Below, in pieces: positions 1 to 16,440 of a DNA stretch of 64,000 nt. The notes below the pieces were generated by a model. That model searched no databases. It saw only the letters and a list, made by a program, of their open reading frames with translations, and had not been told where the DNA came from. The DNA lies in contig NZ_CP101655.1 in NCBI RefSeq assembly GCF_028830055.1, positions 496,001 through 560,000 of the forward strand. The letters run 5' to 3'. Within the stretch, counting starts at the first letter, position 1; every line of letters begins with the position of its first letter. Position numbers and translations under genes: made by a program. Source of the stretch: Pseudomonas serboccidentalis (GTDB taxonomy: Bacteria > Pseudomonadota > Gammaproteobacteria > Pseudomonadales > Pseudomonadaceae).

Positions 1-156
1 CGCTTCCGTCAGCCGGTTCTGCCGGGTGACCAGTTGATCCTCGAAGCCAAGTTCATCAGCTGCAAGCGTCAGATCTGGAAGTTCGAGTGCCAGGCTTCGG
101 TCGACGGCAAACCGGTCTGCTCTGCTGAAATCATCTGTGCGGAACGCAAACTATGA
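1..156 (+). CDS. fabZ: FabZ, 3-hydroxyacyl-ACP dehydratase (3' end only)
   Basis: The first 51 codons of the window are an open frame ending at a TGA that overlaps the lpxA start (ATGA). The encoded tail contains QPVLPGDQL and a [16 protein letters not shown] end, as in the hot-dog-fold dehydratase FabZ, which dehydrates 3-hydroxyacyl-ACP in fatty-acid elongation. The catalytic residues lie upstream of the window. The order fabZ-lpxA-lpxB is the standard lipid A/fatty-acid cluster of gammaproteobacteria, and the overlap implies translational coupling with lpxA. Confidence 0.9.
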   Translation, partial: RFRQPVLPGDQLILEAKFISCKRQIWKFECQASVDGKPVCSAEIICAERKL

Positions 157-929
157 GTTTGATTGACCCTCGCGCAATCATCGATCCGTCGGCCGTTCTG
201 GCTGACGGCGTTGAGGTCGGCCCGTGGTCGATCATCGGCGCAGGTGTGGAAATCGGCGAGGGCACCGTGATCGGACCGCACGTGGTCCTCAAAGGCCCGA
301 CCCGAATCGGCAAGCATAATCGTATCTACCAGTTTTCCTCGGTAGGCGAGGACACGCCCGATCTGAAGTACAAGGGCGAAGAAACCCGCCTGGTGATCGG
401 TGACCACAACGTCATTCGCGAAGGCGTGACCATTCACCGTGGCACCGTGCAGGACCGTTCGGAAACCACGCTGGGCGATCACAACCTGATCATGGCCTAT
501 GCCCACATCGGGCATGACAGCGTCATCGGCAATCACTGCATTCTGGTCAACAACACCGCGTTGGCCGGGCATGTGCACGTCGACGACTGGGCGATCCTTT
601 CCGGGTTCACCCTGGTTCACCAGTACTGCCACATCGGCGCGCACAGCTTTTCCGGTATGGGCACCGCAATCGGCAAGGACGTCCCGGCGTTCGTGACCGT
701 GTTCGGTAACCCGGCCGAAGCGCGCAGCATGAACTTCGAGGGTATGCGTCGTCGCGGTTTCAGTGAAGACGCCATCCACGCCCTGCGTCGCGCTTATAAA
801 ACCGTGTATCGCCAGGGGTTCACCGTGGAACAGGCGCTGGCCGAACTGGCCGAACCTGCTGCGCAGTTCCCGGAAGTCGCGGTGTTCCGTGACTCGATCC
901 AGTCGTCGACTCGCGGCATCACTCGCTGA
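153..929 (+). CDS. lpxA: LpxA, UDP-N-acetylglucosamine O-acyltransferase
   Basis: 258 aa, the usual LpxA length. It transfers a 3-hydroxyacyl chain from ACP to UDP-GlcNAc, the first cytoplasmic step of lipid A synthesis. The N-terminal two thirds is a left-handed beta-helix of hexapeptide repeats (for example [19 protein letters not shown]). The segment YAHIGHD places the catalytic histidine at about residue 121, equivalent to His125 of the E. coli enzyme. The C-terminal helical part contains [11 protein letters not shown]. The ATG overlaps the fabZ stop, and lpxB starts three bases after its stop, so this is one operon. Confidence 0.97.
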   Translation: MSLIDPRAIIDPSAVLADGVEVGPWSIIGAGVEIGEGTVIGPHVVLKGPTRIGKHNRIYQFSSVGEDTPDLKYKGEETRLVIGDHNVIREGVTIHRGTVQDRSETTLGDHNLIMAYAHIGHDSVIGNHCILVNNTALAGHVHVDDWAILSGFTLVHQYCHIGAHSFSGMGTAIGKDVPAFVTVFGNPAEARSMNFEGMRRRGFSEDAIHALRRAYKTVYRQGFTVEQALAELAEPAAQFPEVAVFRDSIQSSTRGITR

Positions 930-931
930 TC

Positions 932-2062
932 ATGGCCAATCTGCGTATTGCGCTGGTGGCGGGCGAAGCTTCCGGTGATATTTTGGGCGCCGGTCTGATG
1001 CGCGCCCTCAAGGCGCAACATCCGGCGGTCGAGTTCATCGGCGTCGGCGGCCCGTTGATGCAGGCCGAAGGCCTGACGTCCTACTTCCCCATGGAGCGTC
1101 TGTCGGTCATGGGGCTGGTTGAAGTGCTCGGGCGGCTGCGCGAGTTGCTCAAGCGCCGCAAGGACCTGATCGCCACGTTGATTGCCGAGAAACCGGATGT
1201 GTTCATCGGCATCGACGCTCCGGATTTCAACCTCAATATCGAACTCAAGCTGCGTCAGGCCGGGATCAAGACCGTGCACTACGTCAGCCCGTCGGTATGG
1301 GCGTGGCGGCAGAAGCGCGTGCTGAAGATTCGCGAAGGCTGCGATCTGATGCTGACGCTGTTGCCGTTCGAAGCAAAATTCTACGAAGAGAAGGGCGTAC
1401 CGGTACGCTTCGTCGGTCACACGCTGGCCGATACCATTCCGCTGCAGGCTGATCGCGCCGCTGCGCGTGCCGAATTGGGCTTGCCCGACGGTCCGCTGGT
1501 CGCCTTGATGCCGGGCAGTCGCGGTGGCGAAGTCGGGCGTCTGGGGGCGCTGTTCCTCGACACGGCCGAGCGCCTGCGGGCCATGCGTCCAGGCTTGCGC
1601 TTCGTCATACCGTGCGCGAATGCCGAGCGTCGCGCTCAGCTCGAGGAGCTGCTTGCGGGTCGCGACTTGCCGGTAACCCTGCTCGACGGCAAGTCCCATC
1701 TGGCGCTGGCGGCGTGCAACGCGGTATTGATCGCCTCCGGTACGGCCACGCTAGAAGCGTTGCTGTACAAACGGCCGATGGTCGTCGCGTATCGCCTGGC
1801 GCCGCTGACGTTCTGGATTCTCAAGCGCATGGTCAAGAGCCCGTACGTGTCGCTGCCGAACCTGCTGGCCCAGCGCCTGTTGGTGCCGGAATTGTTGCAG
1901 GATGATGCAACGGTCGAGGCGCTGGCGCAGACCCTGTCGCCGCTGATCGAAGGCGGCGAAGAGCAGACCCGTGGCTTCGACGAGATTCACCGCACGTTGC
2001 GGCTGGATGCTTCCAATCAGGCGGCGGACGCCGTCCTCAACCTGATCGGTCAATCACGATGA
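932..2062 (+). CDS. lpxB: LpxB, lipid-A-disaccharide synthase
   Basis: 376 aa, a GT19 glycosyltransferase. It condenses UDP-2,3-diacylglucosamine with lipid X to form the lipid A disaccharide at the inner membrane. The N-terminus has the family signature [14 protein letters not shown], followed by FIGVGGPLM and [10 protein letters not shown]. The segment [10 protein letters not shown] near residue 270 belongs to the nucleotide-binding domain. It starts just after lpxA and its last bases overlap the rnhB ATG, consistent with one transcript from fabZ to rnhB. Confidence 0.97.
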   Translation: MANLRIALVAGEASGDILGAGLMRALKAQHPAVEFIGVGGPLMQAEGLTSYFPMERLSVMGLVEVLGRLRELLKRRKDLIATLIAEKPDVFIGIDAPDFNLNIELKLRQAGIKTVHYVSPSVWAWRQKRVLKIREGCDLMLTLLPFEAKFYEEKGVPVRFVGHTLADTIPLQADRAAARAELGLPDGPLVALMPGSRGGEVGRLGALFLDTAERLRAMRPGLRFVIPCANAERRAQLEELLAGRDLPVTLLDGKSHLALAACNAVLIASGTATLEALLYKRPMVVAYRLAPLTFWILKRMVKSPYVSLPNLLAQRLLVPELLQDDATVEALAQTLSPLIEGGEEQTRGFDEIHRTLRLDASNQAADAVLNLIGQSR

Positions 2063-2700
2063 GCAAGAAAGCTATGCAGATGGGCCTGGATTTCACCTTG
2101 GTCGCCGAAGTCGAAGAACTGGTGGCCGGCGTCGACGAAGTCGGTCGCGGCCCGTTGTGCGGGGCGGTCGTGACGGCGGCGGTGATCCTCGATCCGAACC
2201 GGCCGATCCTCGGTCTCAACGATTCGAAGAAACTCACCGAAGCCAAGCGCGAGAAGCTCTACGACGAGATCATCGAGAAATCCCTGAGCTGGTGCATCGC
2301 CCGCGCCGAAGTCGAAGAAATCGACGAGCTGAACATCCTGCACGCCACCATGCTCGCCATGCAGCGCGCGGTGGCCGGGCTGCATGTGCAGCCGAAACTG
2401 GCGATGATCGACGGCAACCGCTGCCCGAAACTGCCGATGCGCGCCGAAGCGGTGGTGCAGGGTGATGGCAAGGTGCCGGCTATCGCTGCGGCGTCGATTC
2501 TGGCCAAGGTCAGTCGCGACCGTGAAATGGCCGCGTTCGAATTGATCTACCCGGGCTACGGCATTGGCGGCCATAAAGGCTACCCGACGCCCGTTCATCT
2601 GGAAGCGTTGGCACGGCTGGGGCCAACGCCGATTCACCGGCGCTCGTTCGCCCCGGTGCGTCAGGCTTACGAGGCACTCGAAGGCCTGACGCAGGTTTAG
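2059..2700 (+). CDS. rnhB: RNase HII
   Basis: 213 aa. It removes ribonucleotides embedded in DNA and RNA primers from RNA-DNA hybrids. The motif [12 protein letters not shown] near residue 24 carries the first catalytic Asp-Glu pair, and AMIDGN and [12 protein letters not shown] supply later active-site and substrate-binding positions. The ATG overlaps the lpxB stop by four bases. An alternative in-frame ATG lies at 2074 (MQMGLD). P. aeruginosa has the same lpxB-rnhB-dnaE order. Confidence 0.95.
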   Translation: MSKKAMQMGLDFTLVAEVEELVAGVDEVGRGPLCGAVVTAAVILDPNRPILGLNDSKKLTEAKREKLYDEIIEKSLSWCIARAEVEEIDELNILHATMLAMQRAVAGLHVQPKLAMIDGNRCPKLPMRAEAVVQGDGKVPAIAAASILAKVSRDREMAAFELIYPGYGIGGHKGYPTPVHLEALARLGPTPIHRRSFAPVRQAYEALEGLTQV

Positions 2701-2723
2701 TCGCAAGGCTGATGTTTTGTTCG

Positions 2724-2749
2724 AGGCCCGGTACAATCCGGGCCTTGTT
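2724..2749 (+). terminator. Hairpin between rnhB and dnaE
   Basis: An eight-base perfect stem AGGCCCGG/CCGGGCCT with a six-base loop lies in the 76-bp gap between rnhB and dnaE. The following bases (TTGTTGTC) are only weakly T-rich, so it is at best a poor intrinsic terminator or an attenuating hairpin. Confidence 0.4.
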
Positions 2750-2776
2750 GTCTCTATGTAACTGGACAGGATCACT

Positions 2777-5700
2777 ATGCCGGCTTCATTCGTTCATCTA
2801 CGCCTGCACACTGAATACTCCCTGGTCGACGGGCTGGTGCGGATCAAGCCACTGGTCAAGGCGCTGACTGGCATGAACATGCCGGCTGTGGCGGTCACCG
2901 ACCAGAACAACATGTGTTCCCTGGTCAAATTCTATAAAAACACCATGGGCGCAGGCATCAAGCCGATCTGCGGCGCCGACCTGTGGCTGTCGAACAAGGA
3001 TCCGGACGCACCGCTGAGCCGGATCAGTCTGTTGGTGATGAACGCCAAGGGCTATCGCAATCTCACCGAGTTGATTTCCCGCGGCTTCATCGAAGGCCAG
3101 CGCAACGGCATGGTCATCGTCGAGCGTGAGTGGGTTGCCGAAGCCAACGAAGGCCTGATCATGTTGTCCGCTGCCAAAGAAGGCGAGATCGGCATGGCCA
3201 TGATCGGCGGCAACCCGGCCGAGGCCGAGGCGCTGGCGCGGGAATGGATGGCGGTGTTCCCGGATCGCTTCTATCTGGAGATCCAGCGCACCAATCGCCC
3301 CAACGATGAAGAGCAACTGCACGGCGCAGTGGCCCTGGCCGACAAGCTCGGCGCGCCGCTGGTGGCGACCAACGATGTGCGTTTCATCAAGCAGGAAGAC
3401 TTTGCCGCCCACGAAACCCGCGTGTGCATCGGTGAGGGCCGCGCCCTCGACGATCCGCGGCGTTCGAAGAATTACAGCGATCAGCAATACCTCAAAAGCG
3501 CCGAGGAAATGGCCGAGCTGTTCAGCGATATTCCCGACGCGATCGAAAACACCGTCGAGATTGCCAAGCGCTGCAACATTGAAGTGAAGCTGGGCACGCA
3601 CTTCCTGCCCAACTTCCCGATTCCCGATGGCATGACCATCGACGAATACTTCCGCAAAGTCTCTTTCGACGGTCTCGAAGAGCGCCTCGCGGTGCTGCTG
3701 CCCAAGGACACCACCGAAGACTACGAAGCCAAGCGTCAGGTCTACGTCGACCGGCTGAATTTCGAGCTGGATATCATCATCCAGATGGGCTTCCCCGGTT
3801 ACTTCCTGATCGTGATGGACTTTATCCAGTGGGCCAAGAACAACGGCGTACCGGTGGGGCCAGGCCGGGGGTCGGGTGCCGGCTCGCTGGTGGCTTACGT
3901 GCAGAAGATCACGGACCTGGATCCGCTGGAATACGACCTGCTGTTCGAACGTTTCCTTAACCCGGAACGGGTTTCGATGCCCGACTTCGACGTCGACTTC
4001 TGCATGGACGGTCGTGACCGGGTGATCGACTACGTGGCAGAGAAGTACGGTCGCAACGCGGTCAGCCAGATCATCACCTTCGGTTCCATGGCCGCCAAGG
4101 CTGTGGTGCGCGACGTGGCGCGGGTGCAGGGCAAGTCCTACGGCCTGGCGGATCGTCTGTCGAAGATGATTCCGTTCGAAGTCGGCATGACCCTGGAAAA
4201 AGCCTACGAACAGGAAGAGATCCTGCGTGACTTCATCAAGGTCGATGAAGAAGCGGCAGAAATCTGGGAGATGGCGCGCAAGCTTGAAGGCGTTGTGCGT
4301 AACGTCGGTAAACACGCCGGTGGTGTGGTAATCGCCCCGACCAAGCTGACCGACTTCTCGCCGATCTACTGCGACGAGGCCGGTGACGGCCTGGTAACCC
4401 AGTTCGACAAGGACGACGTGGAGGCGGCCGGTCTGGTGAAGTTCGACTTCCTCGGCCTGCGGACCCTGACGATCATCGACTGGGCGCTGAAAACCATCAA
4501 CCGCGACCGCGCCAAGGTTGGCGAAGCACCGCTGGACATCGCGTTTATCCCGCTCGACGACAAGCCGACGTACAGCCTGCTGCAGAAAGCCGAAACCACA
4601 GCGGTGTTCCAGCTTGAATCGCGCGGCATGAAGGAGCTGATCAAAAAGCTCAAGCCCGACTGCCTGGAAGACTTGATCGCACTGGTGGCGCTGTTCCGTC
4701 CGGGCCCGCTGCAGTCCGGCATGGTGGACGACTTCATCAACCGTAAGCACGGTCGCGCCGAACTGGCGTACCCGCACTCGGACTACCAGTACGAAGGCCT
4801 CAAGCCGGTACTGGCGCCGACATACGGCATCATCCTGTATCAGGAACAGGTGATGCAGATCGCCCAGGTCATGGCCGGTTACACCCTCGGTGGTGCGGAC
4901 ATGCTGCGTCGAGCCATGGGTAAGAAGAAACCCGAGGAAATGGCCAAGCAGCGCGGCGGTTTCATTGAGGGTTGCGCGACCAACAATATCGATGCCGACC
5001 TCGCCGGTAACATCTTTGACCTGGTAGAGAAATTCGCCGGTTACGGCTTCAACAAATCCCACTCGGCTGCCTACGGCCTGGTGTCCTATCAGACCGCCTG
5101 GCTGAAAGCTCACTACCCGGCGCCGTTCATGGCCGCGGTACTCTCGGCGGATATGCACAACACCGACAAGGTCGTGACCTTGATCGAGGAAGTGCGCACG
5201 ATGAAGCTGCGCCTCGACGCGCCGGACGTGAACACCTCCGAGTTCAAGTTCACGGTGAACGACGACGGCCGCATCGTGTATGGCCTCGGTGCGATCAAAG
5301 GCGTCGGCGAAGGCCCGGTGGAAGCAATCACCGAGGCGCGTCAGGAGGGGCCGTTCAAGGACCTGTTCGACTTCTGCGCCCGGGTCGACCTCAAGCGCAT
5401 CAACAAGCGGACGCTGGACGGCTTGATCCGCAGCGGTGCACTGGATCGCCTCGGCCCGTACTTCCACGACGAGCAAAAGGCTTATCAGGCCAATATCGAC
5501 CGCAACCGCGCCGTGCTGCTGGCGGCGATGGAAGAGGCGATCAAGGCTGCCGAGCAGACGGCTCGCACTCATGACAGTGGCCACGCCGACCTGTTTGGCG
5601 GGTTGTTCGTCGAAGAAGATGCCGACGTTTATGCAAGCCACCGCAAGGCCAAGGAGCTGACCCTCAAGGAACGTCTCAAGGGTGAGAAAGACACTCTGGG

Positions 5701-6298
5701 CCTGTACCTCACCGGTCACCCGATCGACGAATACGAAGGCGAGATTCGCCGTTTCGCCCGTCAGCGCATCATCGACCTGAAACCGGCTCGTGATACCCAG
5801 ACGGTCGCCGGGATGATCATTGCCCTGCGGGTAATGAAGAACAAGAAGGGCGACAAGATGGGGTTCATCACCCTCGACGACCGCTCGGGGCGGATCGAGG
5901 CGTCGTTGTTTGCCGATGCGTTCCATTCCGCGCAGTCGCTGTTGCAGACCGACGCGATGGTGGTGGTCGAAGGCGAAGTCAGCAACGATGACTTCTCCGG
6001 CGGCCTGCGCCTGCGGGTCAAGCGGGTGATGAGCATGGAGGATGCGCGCACCAATCTCGCCGAAAGTCTGCGTTTGAAGCTGCAGACTCAGGACTTGAAG
6101 GGTGATCAGCTACGCTGGTTGGGCGAGCTGCTCAAGCGTCACCGCGGGGCGTGCCCGATCACCATGGAGTACACCAGCCCCGATGCGAAGACCTTGCTGC
6201 AGTTCGGCGAGACCTGGCGAATCGACCCGGCGGATGCCTTGATTCAAGCCCTGCGTGACCAGTTCGGGCGAGACAACGTCTTCCTCCAATACCGTTGA
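2777..6298 (+). CDS. dnaE: DNA polymerase III alpha subunit
   Basis: 1173 aa, the expected size of the DnaE1 replicative polymerase, the catalytic core of the Pol III holoenzyme. An N-terminal PHP domain begins with FVHLRLHTEYSLVDG. The palm and catalytic region includes GPGRGSGAGSLVAY near residue 365 and PDFDVDFCMDGRDRVI near residue 400, which carries the metal-binding aspartates. The OB-fold near residue 1010 (TVAGMIIALRVMKNKKGDKM) is intact. It is preceded by the ribosome-binding sequence ACAGGA and no frameshift is seen. Confidence 0.98.
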   Translation: MPASFVHLRLHTEYSLVDGLVRIKPLVKALTGMNMPAVAVTDQNNMCSLVKFYKNTMGAGIKPICGADLWLSNKDPDAPLSRISLLVMNAKGYRNLTELISRGFIEGQRNGMVIVEREWVAEANEGLIMLSAAKEGEIGMAMIGGNPAEAEALAREWMAVFPDRFYLEIQRTNRPNDEEQLHGAVALADKLGAPLVATNDVRFIKQEDFAAHETRVCIGEGRALDDPRRSKNYSDQQYLKSAEEMAELFSDIPDAIENTVEIAKRCNIEVKLGTHFLPNFPIPDGMTIDEYFRKVSFDGLEERLAVLLPKDTTEDYEAKRQVYVDRLNFELDIIIQMGFPGYFLIVMDFIQWAKNNGVPVGPGRGSGAGSLVAYVQKITDLDPLEYDLLFERFLNPERVSMPDFDVDFCMDGRDRVIDYVAEKYGRNAVSQIITFGSMAAKAVVRDVARVQGKSYGLADRLSKMIPFEVGMTLEKAYEQEEILRDFIKVDEEAAEIWEMARKLEGVVRNVGKHAGGVVIAPTKLTDFSPIYCDEAGDGLVTQFDKDDVEAAGLVKFDFLGLRTLTIIDWALKTINRDRAKVGEAPLDIAFIPLDDKPTYSLLQKAETTAVFQLESRGMKELIKKLKPDCLEDLIALVALFRPGPLQSGMVDDFINRKHGRAELAYPHSDYQYEGLKPVLAPTYGIILYQEQVMQIAQVMAGYTLGGADMLRRAMGKKKPEEMAKQRGGFIEGCATNNIDADLAGNIFDLVEKFAGYGFNKSHSAAYGLVSYQTAWLKAHYPAPFMAAVLSADMHNTDKVVTLIEEVRTMKLRLDAPDVNTSEFKFTVNDDGRIVYGLGAIKGVGEGPVEAITEARQEGPFKDLFDFCARVDLKRINKRTLDGLIRSGALDRLGPYFHDEQKAYQANIDRNRAVLLAAMEEAIKAAEQTARTHDSGHADLFGGLFVEEDADVYASHRKAKELTLKERLKGEKDTLGLYLTGHPIDEYEGEIRRFARQRIIDLKPARDTQTVAGMIIALRVMKNKKGDKMGFITLDDRSGRIEASLFADAFHSAQSLLQTDAMVVVEGEVSNDDFSGGLRLRVKRVMSMEDARTNLAESLRLKLQTQDLKGDQLRWLGELLKRHRGACPITMEYTSPDAKTLLQFGETWRIDPADALIQALRDQFGRDNVFLQYR

Positions 6299-6437
6299 CC
6301 GGCAGGTGCCATCATTGCACCTGTCCACAACCTGAATTTTTAATCTCGACCTCAGCGCGCCTCTCCCTTAAGGTAGGGCGCGAATAGACAACCGGCCGGC
6401 CCAAGCTCACTTGGGACACGACCCAAGACGGACGCCT

Positions 6438-7385
6438 ATGAACCCGAATTTTCTAGATTTCGAACAGCCGATCGCCGACCTGCAAGCCAAGATCGAAGAG
6501 TTGCGCTTGGTCGGTAATGACAATTCGCTGAATATCGGCGATGAGATCTCCCGCCTGCAGGACAAGAGCCGCACGCTGACCGAAGACATCTTCGGCAAGC
6601 TGACCAGCTGGCAGATCGCTCGCCTGGCGCGTCACCCGAAACGCCCGTACACCCTGGACTACATCGAGCACATCTTCACCGAGTTCGACGAACTGCACGG
6701 TGACCGTCACTTCTCCGACGACGCGGCCATTGTTGGCGGCGTGGCACGTCTGGAAGACCAGCCAGTGATGGTGATCGGTCACCAGAAGGGCCGTGAAGTG
6801 CGCGAGAAGGTACGCCGCAACTTCGGCATGCCGCGTCCTGAAGGCTACCGCAAGGCCTGCCGTCTGATGGAGATGGCCGAGCGTTTCAAAATGCCGATCC
6901 TGACCTTCATCGACACCCCGGGTGCCTACCCGGGCATCGACGCCGAAGAGCGCAACCAGAGCGAAGCGATCGCCTGGAACCTGCGCGTGATGTCGCGCCT
7001 GAAAACCCCGATCATCGCCACCGTTATTGGTGAAGGTGGTTCCGGCGGTGCACTGGCCATCGGTGTATGCGACCAGCTGAACATGCTGCAGTATTCGACC
7101 TACGCGGTGATCTCGCCGGAAGGTTGCGCTTCGATTCTGTGGAAGACCGCCGAAAAAGCGCCGGACGCTGCTGAAGCGATGGGCATCACCGCTGAGCGCC
7201 TGAAAGGCCTGGGCATCGTCGACAAGGTGATCGGCGAGCCATTGGGCGGCGCCCACCGTGATCCGGCTGCTGCCGCTGCTTCGATCCGCGCGGAGCTGAG
7301 CTCGCAACTGGCGATGCTGAAGAAGTTCGACAACGAAGCGCTGCTCAAGCGCCGTTATGATCGACTGATGAGCTACGGTCTCTAA
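6438..7385 (+). CDS. accA: Acetyl-CoA carboxylase carboxyltransferase alpha subunit
   Basis: 315 aa. It forms the carboxyltransferase with AccD and transfers CO2 from carboxybiotin to acetyl-CoA, giving malonyl-CoA. The ATG at 6438 ([19 protein letters not shown]) is chosen because homologues begin this way; an upstream in-frame extension to 6411 is unconserved-looking. The crotonase-fold core has [20 protein letters not shown] and [13 protein letters not shown], typical of AccA. It follows dnaE after a 139-bp gap, as in many proteobacteria. Confidence 0.97.
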   Translation: MNPNFLDFEQPIADLQAKIEELRLVGNDNSLNIGDEISRLQDKSRTLTEDIFGKLTSWQIARLARHPKRPYTLDYIEHIFTEFDELHGDRHFSDDAAIVGGVARLEDQPVMVIGHQKGREVREKVRRNFGMPRPEGYRKACRLMEMAERFKMPILTFIDTPGAYPGIDAEERNQSEAIAWNLRVMSRLKTPIIATVIGEGGSGGALAIGVCDQLNMLQYSTYAVISPEGCASILWKTAEKAPDAAEAMGITAERLKGLGIVDKVIGEPLGGAHRDPAAAAASIRAELSSQLAMLKKFDNEALLKRRYDRLMSYGL

Positions 7386-7402
7386 GTCGACGGAAGTACC
7401 TC

Positions 7403-7482
7403 TGTAGGAGCTGCCGCAGGCTGCGATCTTTTGATTTTGCTGTATCAAGATCAAAAGATCGCAGCCTGCGGCAGCTCCTACA
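7403..7482. repeat. REP doublet between accA and tilS
   Basis: Two inverted copies of a REP unit (TGTAGGAGCTGCCGCAGGCT and its reverse complement) are separated by a short AT-rich spacer that continues the pairing (GATCTTTTGAT/ATCAAAAGATC). The pair makes a near-complete 80-bp hairpin. The same family recurs at 48721-48789. REP doublets of this kind are mobilised by REP-associated tyrosine transposases and are common in fluorescent pseudomonads. It may also act as the accA 3' hairpin. Confidence 0.9.
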
Positions 7483-7491
7483 GGGTTCTTT

Positions 7492-8838
7492 ATGAAGCGA
7501 ACCATCTCTATGAATTCTTCGAAGAGTGATTTGCCGTCGCGGCTTATGTTGAGCCTTGAGCCTTGGCGCAACGCCGCTCATTGGCGTATCGCTTTCTCCG
7601 GCGGTCTCGACTCCACCGTCCTGCTGCATCTGCTTGCCGATCTCGCCAGACACCATTCCCTGCCGGCGCTGAGCGCCATCCATATCCACCACGGTCTCCA
7701 GGCGGCGGCTGATGCGTGGCCGCAGCATTGTCAGTCGGCCTGCGATGCGCTGGGCGTTCCTTTGCAGGTCGTTCGGGTGGCGGTGCAACCCGGCGCCAGC
7801 CTTGAACGGGCGGCGCGGGAAGCTCGTTATGCGGCGTTCACCTCGCTGACGGAGGCGGGTGACGTGCTGCTGACCGGGCAGCACCGTGACGATCAGGCCG
7901 AAACCCTGCTGTTTCGCCTGATGCGCGGTGCCGGCGTTCGCGGTCTCTCGGCGATGCCGGCGCAGCGACCGTTGGGGCAGGGCACGCTGCTGCGGCCATT
8001 GCTCGACGTCACGCGTGCCGAGCTTGAAACGTACGCCCTGGCGCATCAACTGAGCTGGATCGAAGACCCGTCGAATGAAGATCGGCAATTCTCCCGCAAC
8101 TACCTGCGTCATCAAGTGCTGCCTCGATTGACCGAGCGCTGGCCGCAGGCGCAGGCGAGCATGGCCCGCAGCGCGGCGCATCTACGCGAGGCGCAAGGCT
8201 TGCTCGATGAGCTGGCGCAGATCGATCTGGCGCAAGCCGCTACGCCGAGTGAGTTTCACTGGCTGGGCTTGCCGTCGCTGGCATTGGCACCGCTGGCAAC
8301 ATTGTCCGCCGCTCGTCAGCGCAACGCGCTCAGCCATTGGCTCGAACCGCTGACCCGGCTGCCGGACACTGACCATTGGTCGGGTTGGACAAGCCTGTGC
8401 GACGCCGCCAACGATGCGTCCCCAGTCTGGCGCCTGGCCGATGGCCAATTGCACCGCAGCGCCGGCCGGATATGGTGGCTGAGCGGCGACTGGCTGCGTG
8501 TGCCAGCGGTCAGTGCCGAGTGGCGTGACCCGTCGACAGCGCTACGCTTGCCGAATAACGGGCGTGTCATGTTCAGCGGGCAGACTCCCGTCGGGCCGTT
8601 GCAGATTCGCTATCGGCAGGGCGGCGAAATGATGCATCTGGCGGAGCGCGGCCACCGCGATCTCAAGCGCCTGCTCAATGAGCGCGCGGTGCCGGCCTTC
8701 GTCCGTGGCAGATTGCCGCTGCTGTTTGGCGGCGAAAAATTGCTCGCGGTGGCGAACCTGCCGGGCCTTGACGGGCATGGGCAGGGCGGCTGGAAATTGC
8801 ATTGGCAGCCAACAGACGAAGATCAAGGTTTGAGATGA
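7492..8838 (+). CDS. tilS: tRNA(Ile)-lysidine synthase
   Basis: 448 aa from this start, or 442 aa from the ATG at 7510. It ligates lysine to C34 of the tRNA(Ile) with anticodon CAU, changing its codon specificity to AUA. The PP-loop AFSGGLDSTVLLH is near residue 32, followed by HIHHGL and GQHRDDQAETLLFRLMRGAG. The C-terminal part is the substrate-recognition domain (RGHRDLKRLLNE, PAFVRGRLPLLF). Its ribosome-binding site (AGGG) is formed by the edge of the REP doublet, so the start is uncertain. Confidence 0.93.
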   Translation: MKRTISMNSSKSDLPSRLMLSLEPWRNAAHWRIAFSGGLDSTVLLHLLADLARHHSLPALSAIHIHHGLQAAADAWPQHCQSACDALGVPLQVVRVAVQPGASLERAAREARYAAFTSLTEAGDVLLTGQHRDDQAETLLFRLMRGAGVRGLSAMPAQRPLGQGTLLRPLLDVTRAELETYALAHQLSWIEDPSNEDRQFSRNYLRHQVLPRLTERWPQAQASMARSAAHLREAQGLLDELAQIDLAQAATPSEFHWLGLPSLALAPLATLSAARQRNALSHWLEPLTRLPDTDHWSGWTSLCDAANDASPVWRLADGQLHRSAGRIWWLSGDWLRVPAVSAEWRDPSTALRLPNNGRVMFSGQTPVGPLQIRYRQGGEMMHLAERGHRDLKRLLNERAVPAFVRGRLPLLFGGEKLLAVANLPGLDGHGQGGWKLHWQPTDEDQGLR

Positions 8839-11594
<2,756 letters not shown>

Positions 11595-11612
11595 AGCTCA
11601 TTTCTCCGGTAA

Positions 11613-13040
<1,428 letters not shown>

Positions 13041-13127
13041 GTTGTAAATGGTAAAAAGACACCGGATTGTGTCGGAAAAGTCGTGACAGCGATGGATTTG
13101 CCACTAATCTGATGCCTTATATGCACA

Positions 13128-13148
13128 AGCCTGGATCTTCCAGGCTTC
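13128..13148 (+). other. Perfect 9-bp hairpin downstream of eno
   Basis: AAGCCTGGA-TCT-TCCAGGCTT is a perfect nine-base stem in the 171-bp eno-ftsB gap. It lacks a following T-tract, so it is not a standard intrinsic terminator. It could stabilise the eno 3' end or sit in the ftsB leader. Confidence 0.4.
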
Positions 13149-13211
13149 GTGCTATCAGATGTTTCAAAGTTTTGGCGTGGCTGTCTTTTTTCACTGGATA
13201 CCTGATATTCG

Positions 13212-13490
13212 ATGCGCAGTCCTTACTGGTTGTTTCTCGTTTTGCTCTTGCTGCTGGCCGGTCTGCAGTACCGCCTGTGGGTGGGCAATGGCAGTCTGGC
13301 GCAGGTCGCCGAGCTGAATCAGCAGATTGCTGATCAGCACGCCGAGAATGAAGGCCTGCTGGAGCGCAACCGGGTGATGGACGCTGAAGTCAGCGAGCTG
13401 AAAAAAGGCATGGAGACCGTTGAAGAACGCGCTCGCCATGAGCTGGGCATGGTCAAGGACGGTGAAACCCTTTACCAGCTGGCCCAATGA
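13212..13490 (+). CDS. ftsB: Cell division protein FtsB
   Basis: 92 aa, a bitopic inner-membrane divisome protein that forms the FtsQLB complex. A short cytoplasmic start (MRSP) precedes a hydrophobic segment at residues 5-22 (YWLFLVLLLLLAGL). A leucine/glutamate-rich periplasmic coiled coil follows (about residues 29-70) and then RARHELGMVKDGE, typical of FtsB. Its stop overlaps the ispD start, the usual ftsB-ispD coupling. Confidence 0.95.
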   Translation: MRSPYWLFLVLLLLLAGLQYRLWVGNGSLAQVAELNQQIADQHAENEGLLERNRVMDAEVSELKKGMETVEERARHELGMVKDGETLYQLAQ

Positions 13491-14194
13491 TCGATTCTCT
13501 GCCGGCCTTCTGGGCCGTGATTCCTGCCGCGGGCGTCGGTGCCCGAATGGCCGCGGACCGTCCCAAGCAATACCTGCAACTGGGTGGACGCACAATTCTC
13601 GAACACAGCCTCGGCTGTTTTCTGGATCACCCAAGCCTCAAGGGGCTGGTGGTCAGTCTTGCTGTTGACGATCCTTATTGGCCGAACCTGGCGTGCGCCG
13701 GTGATTCGCGTATTCAGCGGGTTGAGGGGGGCGCCGAGCGTTCTGCTTCTGTGCTCAACGCCTTGCTGCATCTGCATGCACAAGGTGCCGACGATGAGGA
13801 TTGGGTGCTGGTGCACGATGCCGCGCGGCCCAACCTGAGTCGCGACGATCTCGACAAGCTGCTGGCCGAGCTGGCAAATGATCCGGTAGGCGGTCTGCTC
13901 GCTGTACCGGCGCGCGACACGCTCAAGCGGGTCGACAAGCGCGGTCGCGTGGTCGAAACCGTTGACCGCAGCGTGATCTGGCAGGCCTACACGCCACAGA
14001 TGTTCCGCCTCGGTGCTTTGCATCGGGCGTTGGCGGACAGTCTGGTGGCCGATGCGCTGATTACCGATGAGGCCTCGGCGATGGAGTGGGCCGGCCTGGC
14101 GCCGCGTCTGATCGAAGGGCGGGCGGACAACCTCAAGGTCACCCGGCCGGAAGATCTGGAGTGGTTGCGTCAGCGTTGGGCCAATCGCCGCTGA
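13487..14194 (+). CDS. ispD: IspD, 2-C-methyl-D-erythritol 4-phosphate cytidylyltransferase
   Basis: 235 aa. It couples CTP to MEP in the non-mevalonate isoprenoid pathway. The N-terminal nucleotide-binding loop is IPAAGVGARMAADRPKQYL, with VHDAARPNLS near residue 107 and ITDEASAMEWAG near residue 189. It overlaps ftsB by four bases. The next-step partner ispF is about 3.5 kb downstream, separated by the LysR/adhC/fghA block and a repeat element. Confidence 0.97.
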   Translation: MIDSLPAFWAVIPAAGVGARMAADRPKQYLQLGGRTILEHSLGCFLDHPSLKGLVVSLAVDDPYWPNLACAGDSRIQRVEGGAERSASVLNALLHLHAQGADDEDWVLVHDAARPNLSRDDLDKLLAELANDPVGGLLAVPARDTLKRVDKRGRVVETVDRSVIWQAYTPQMFRLGALHRALADSLVADALITDEASAMEWAGLAPRLIEGRADNLKVTRPEDLEWLRQRWANRR

Positions 14195-14220
14195 ATTTCT
14201 GTGGTGCCTGTTGAATCGCC

Positions 14221-14286
14221 ATCGCGAGCAGGCTCACTCCTACATTTTGAGATGCGTTCCCCTGTAGGAGTGAGCCTGCTCGCGAT
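14221..14286. repeat. REP doublet downstream of ispD
   Basis: ATCGCGAGCAGGCTCACTCC and its reverse complement face each other around an 18-bp spacer. The unit is the same as that at 36709 and 41316 but oriented with the CTCCTACA ends inward. It lies between the ends of the convergent ispD and LysR genes, a typical REP site. Confidence 0.9.
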
Positions 14287-14311
14287 AGCGCATTTACAGC
14301 CAACCCAATAC

Positions 14312-16438
<2,127 letters not shown>

Positions 16439-16440
16439 AA

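Noticed and set aside
2798..5926. 1042-codon open frame on the minus strand opposite dnaE
   Set aside because: High-GC shadow of dnaE: composition is His/Val/Gln/Arg-rich without recognisable motifs, and the plus-strand gene is certain.
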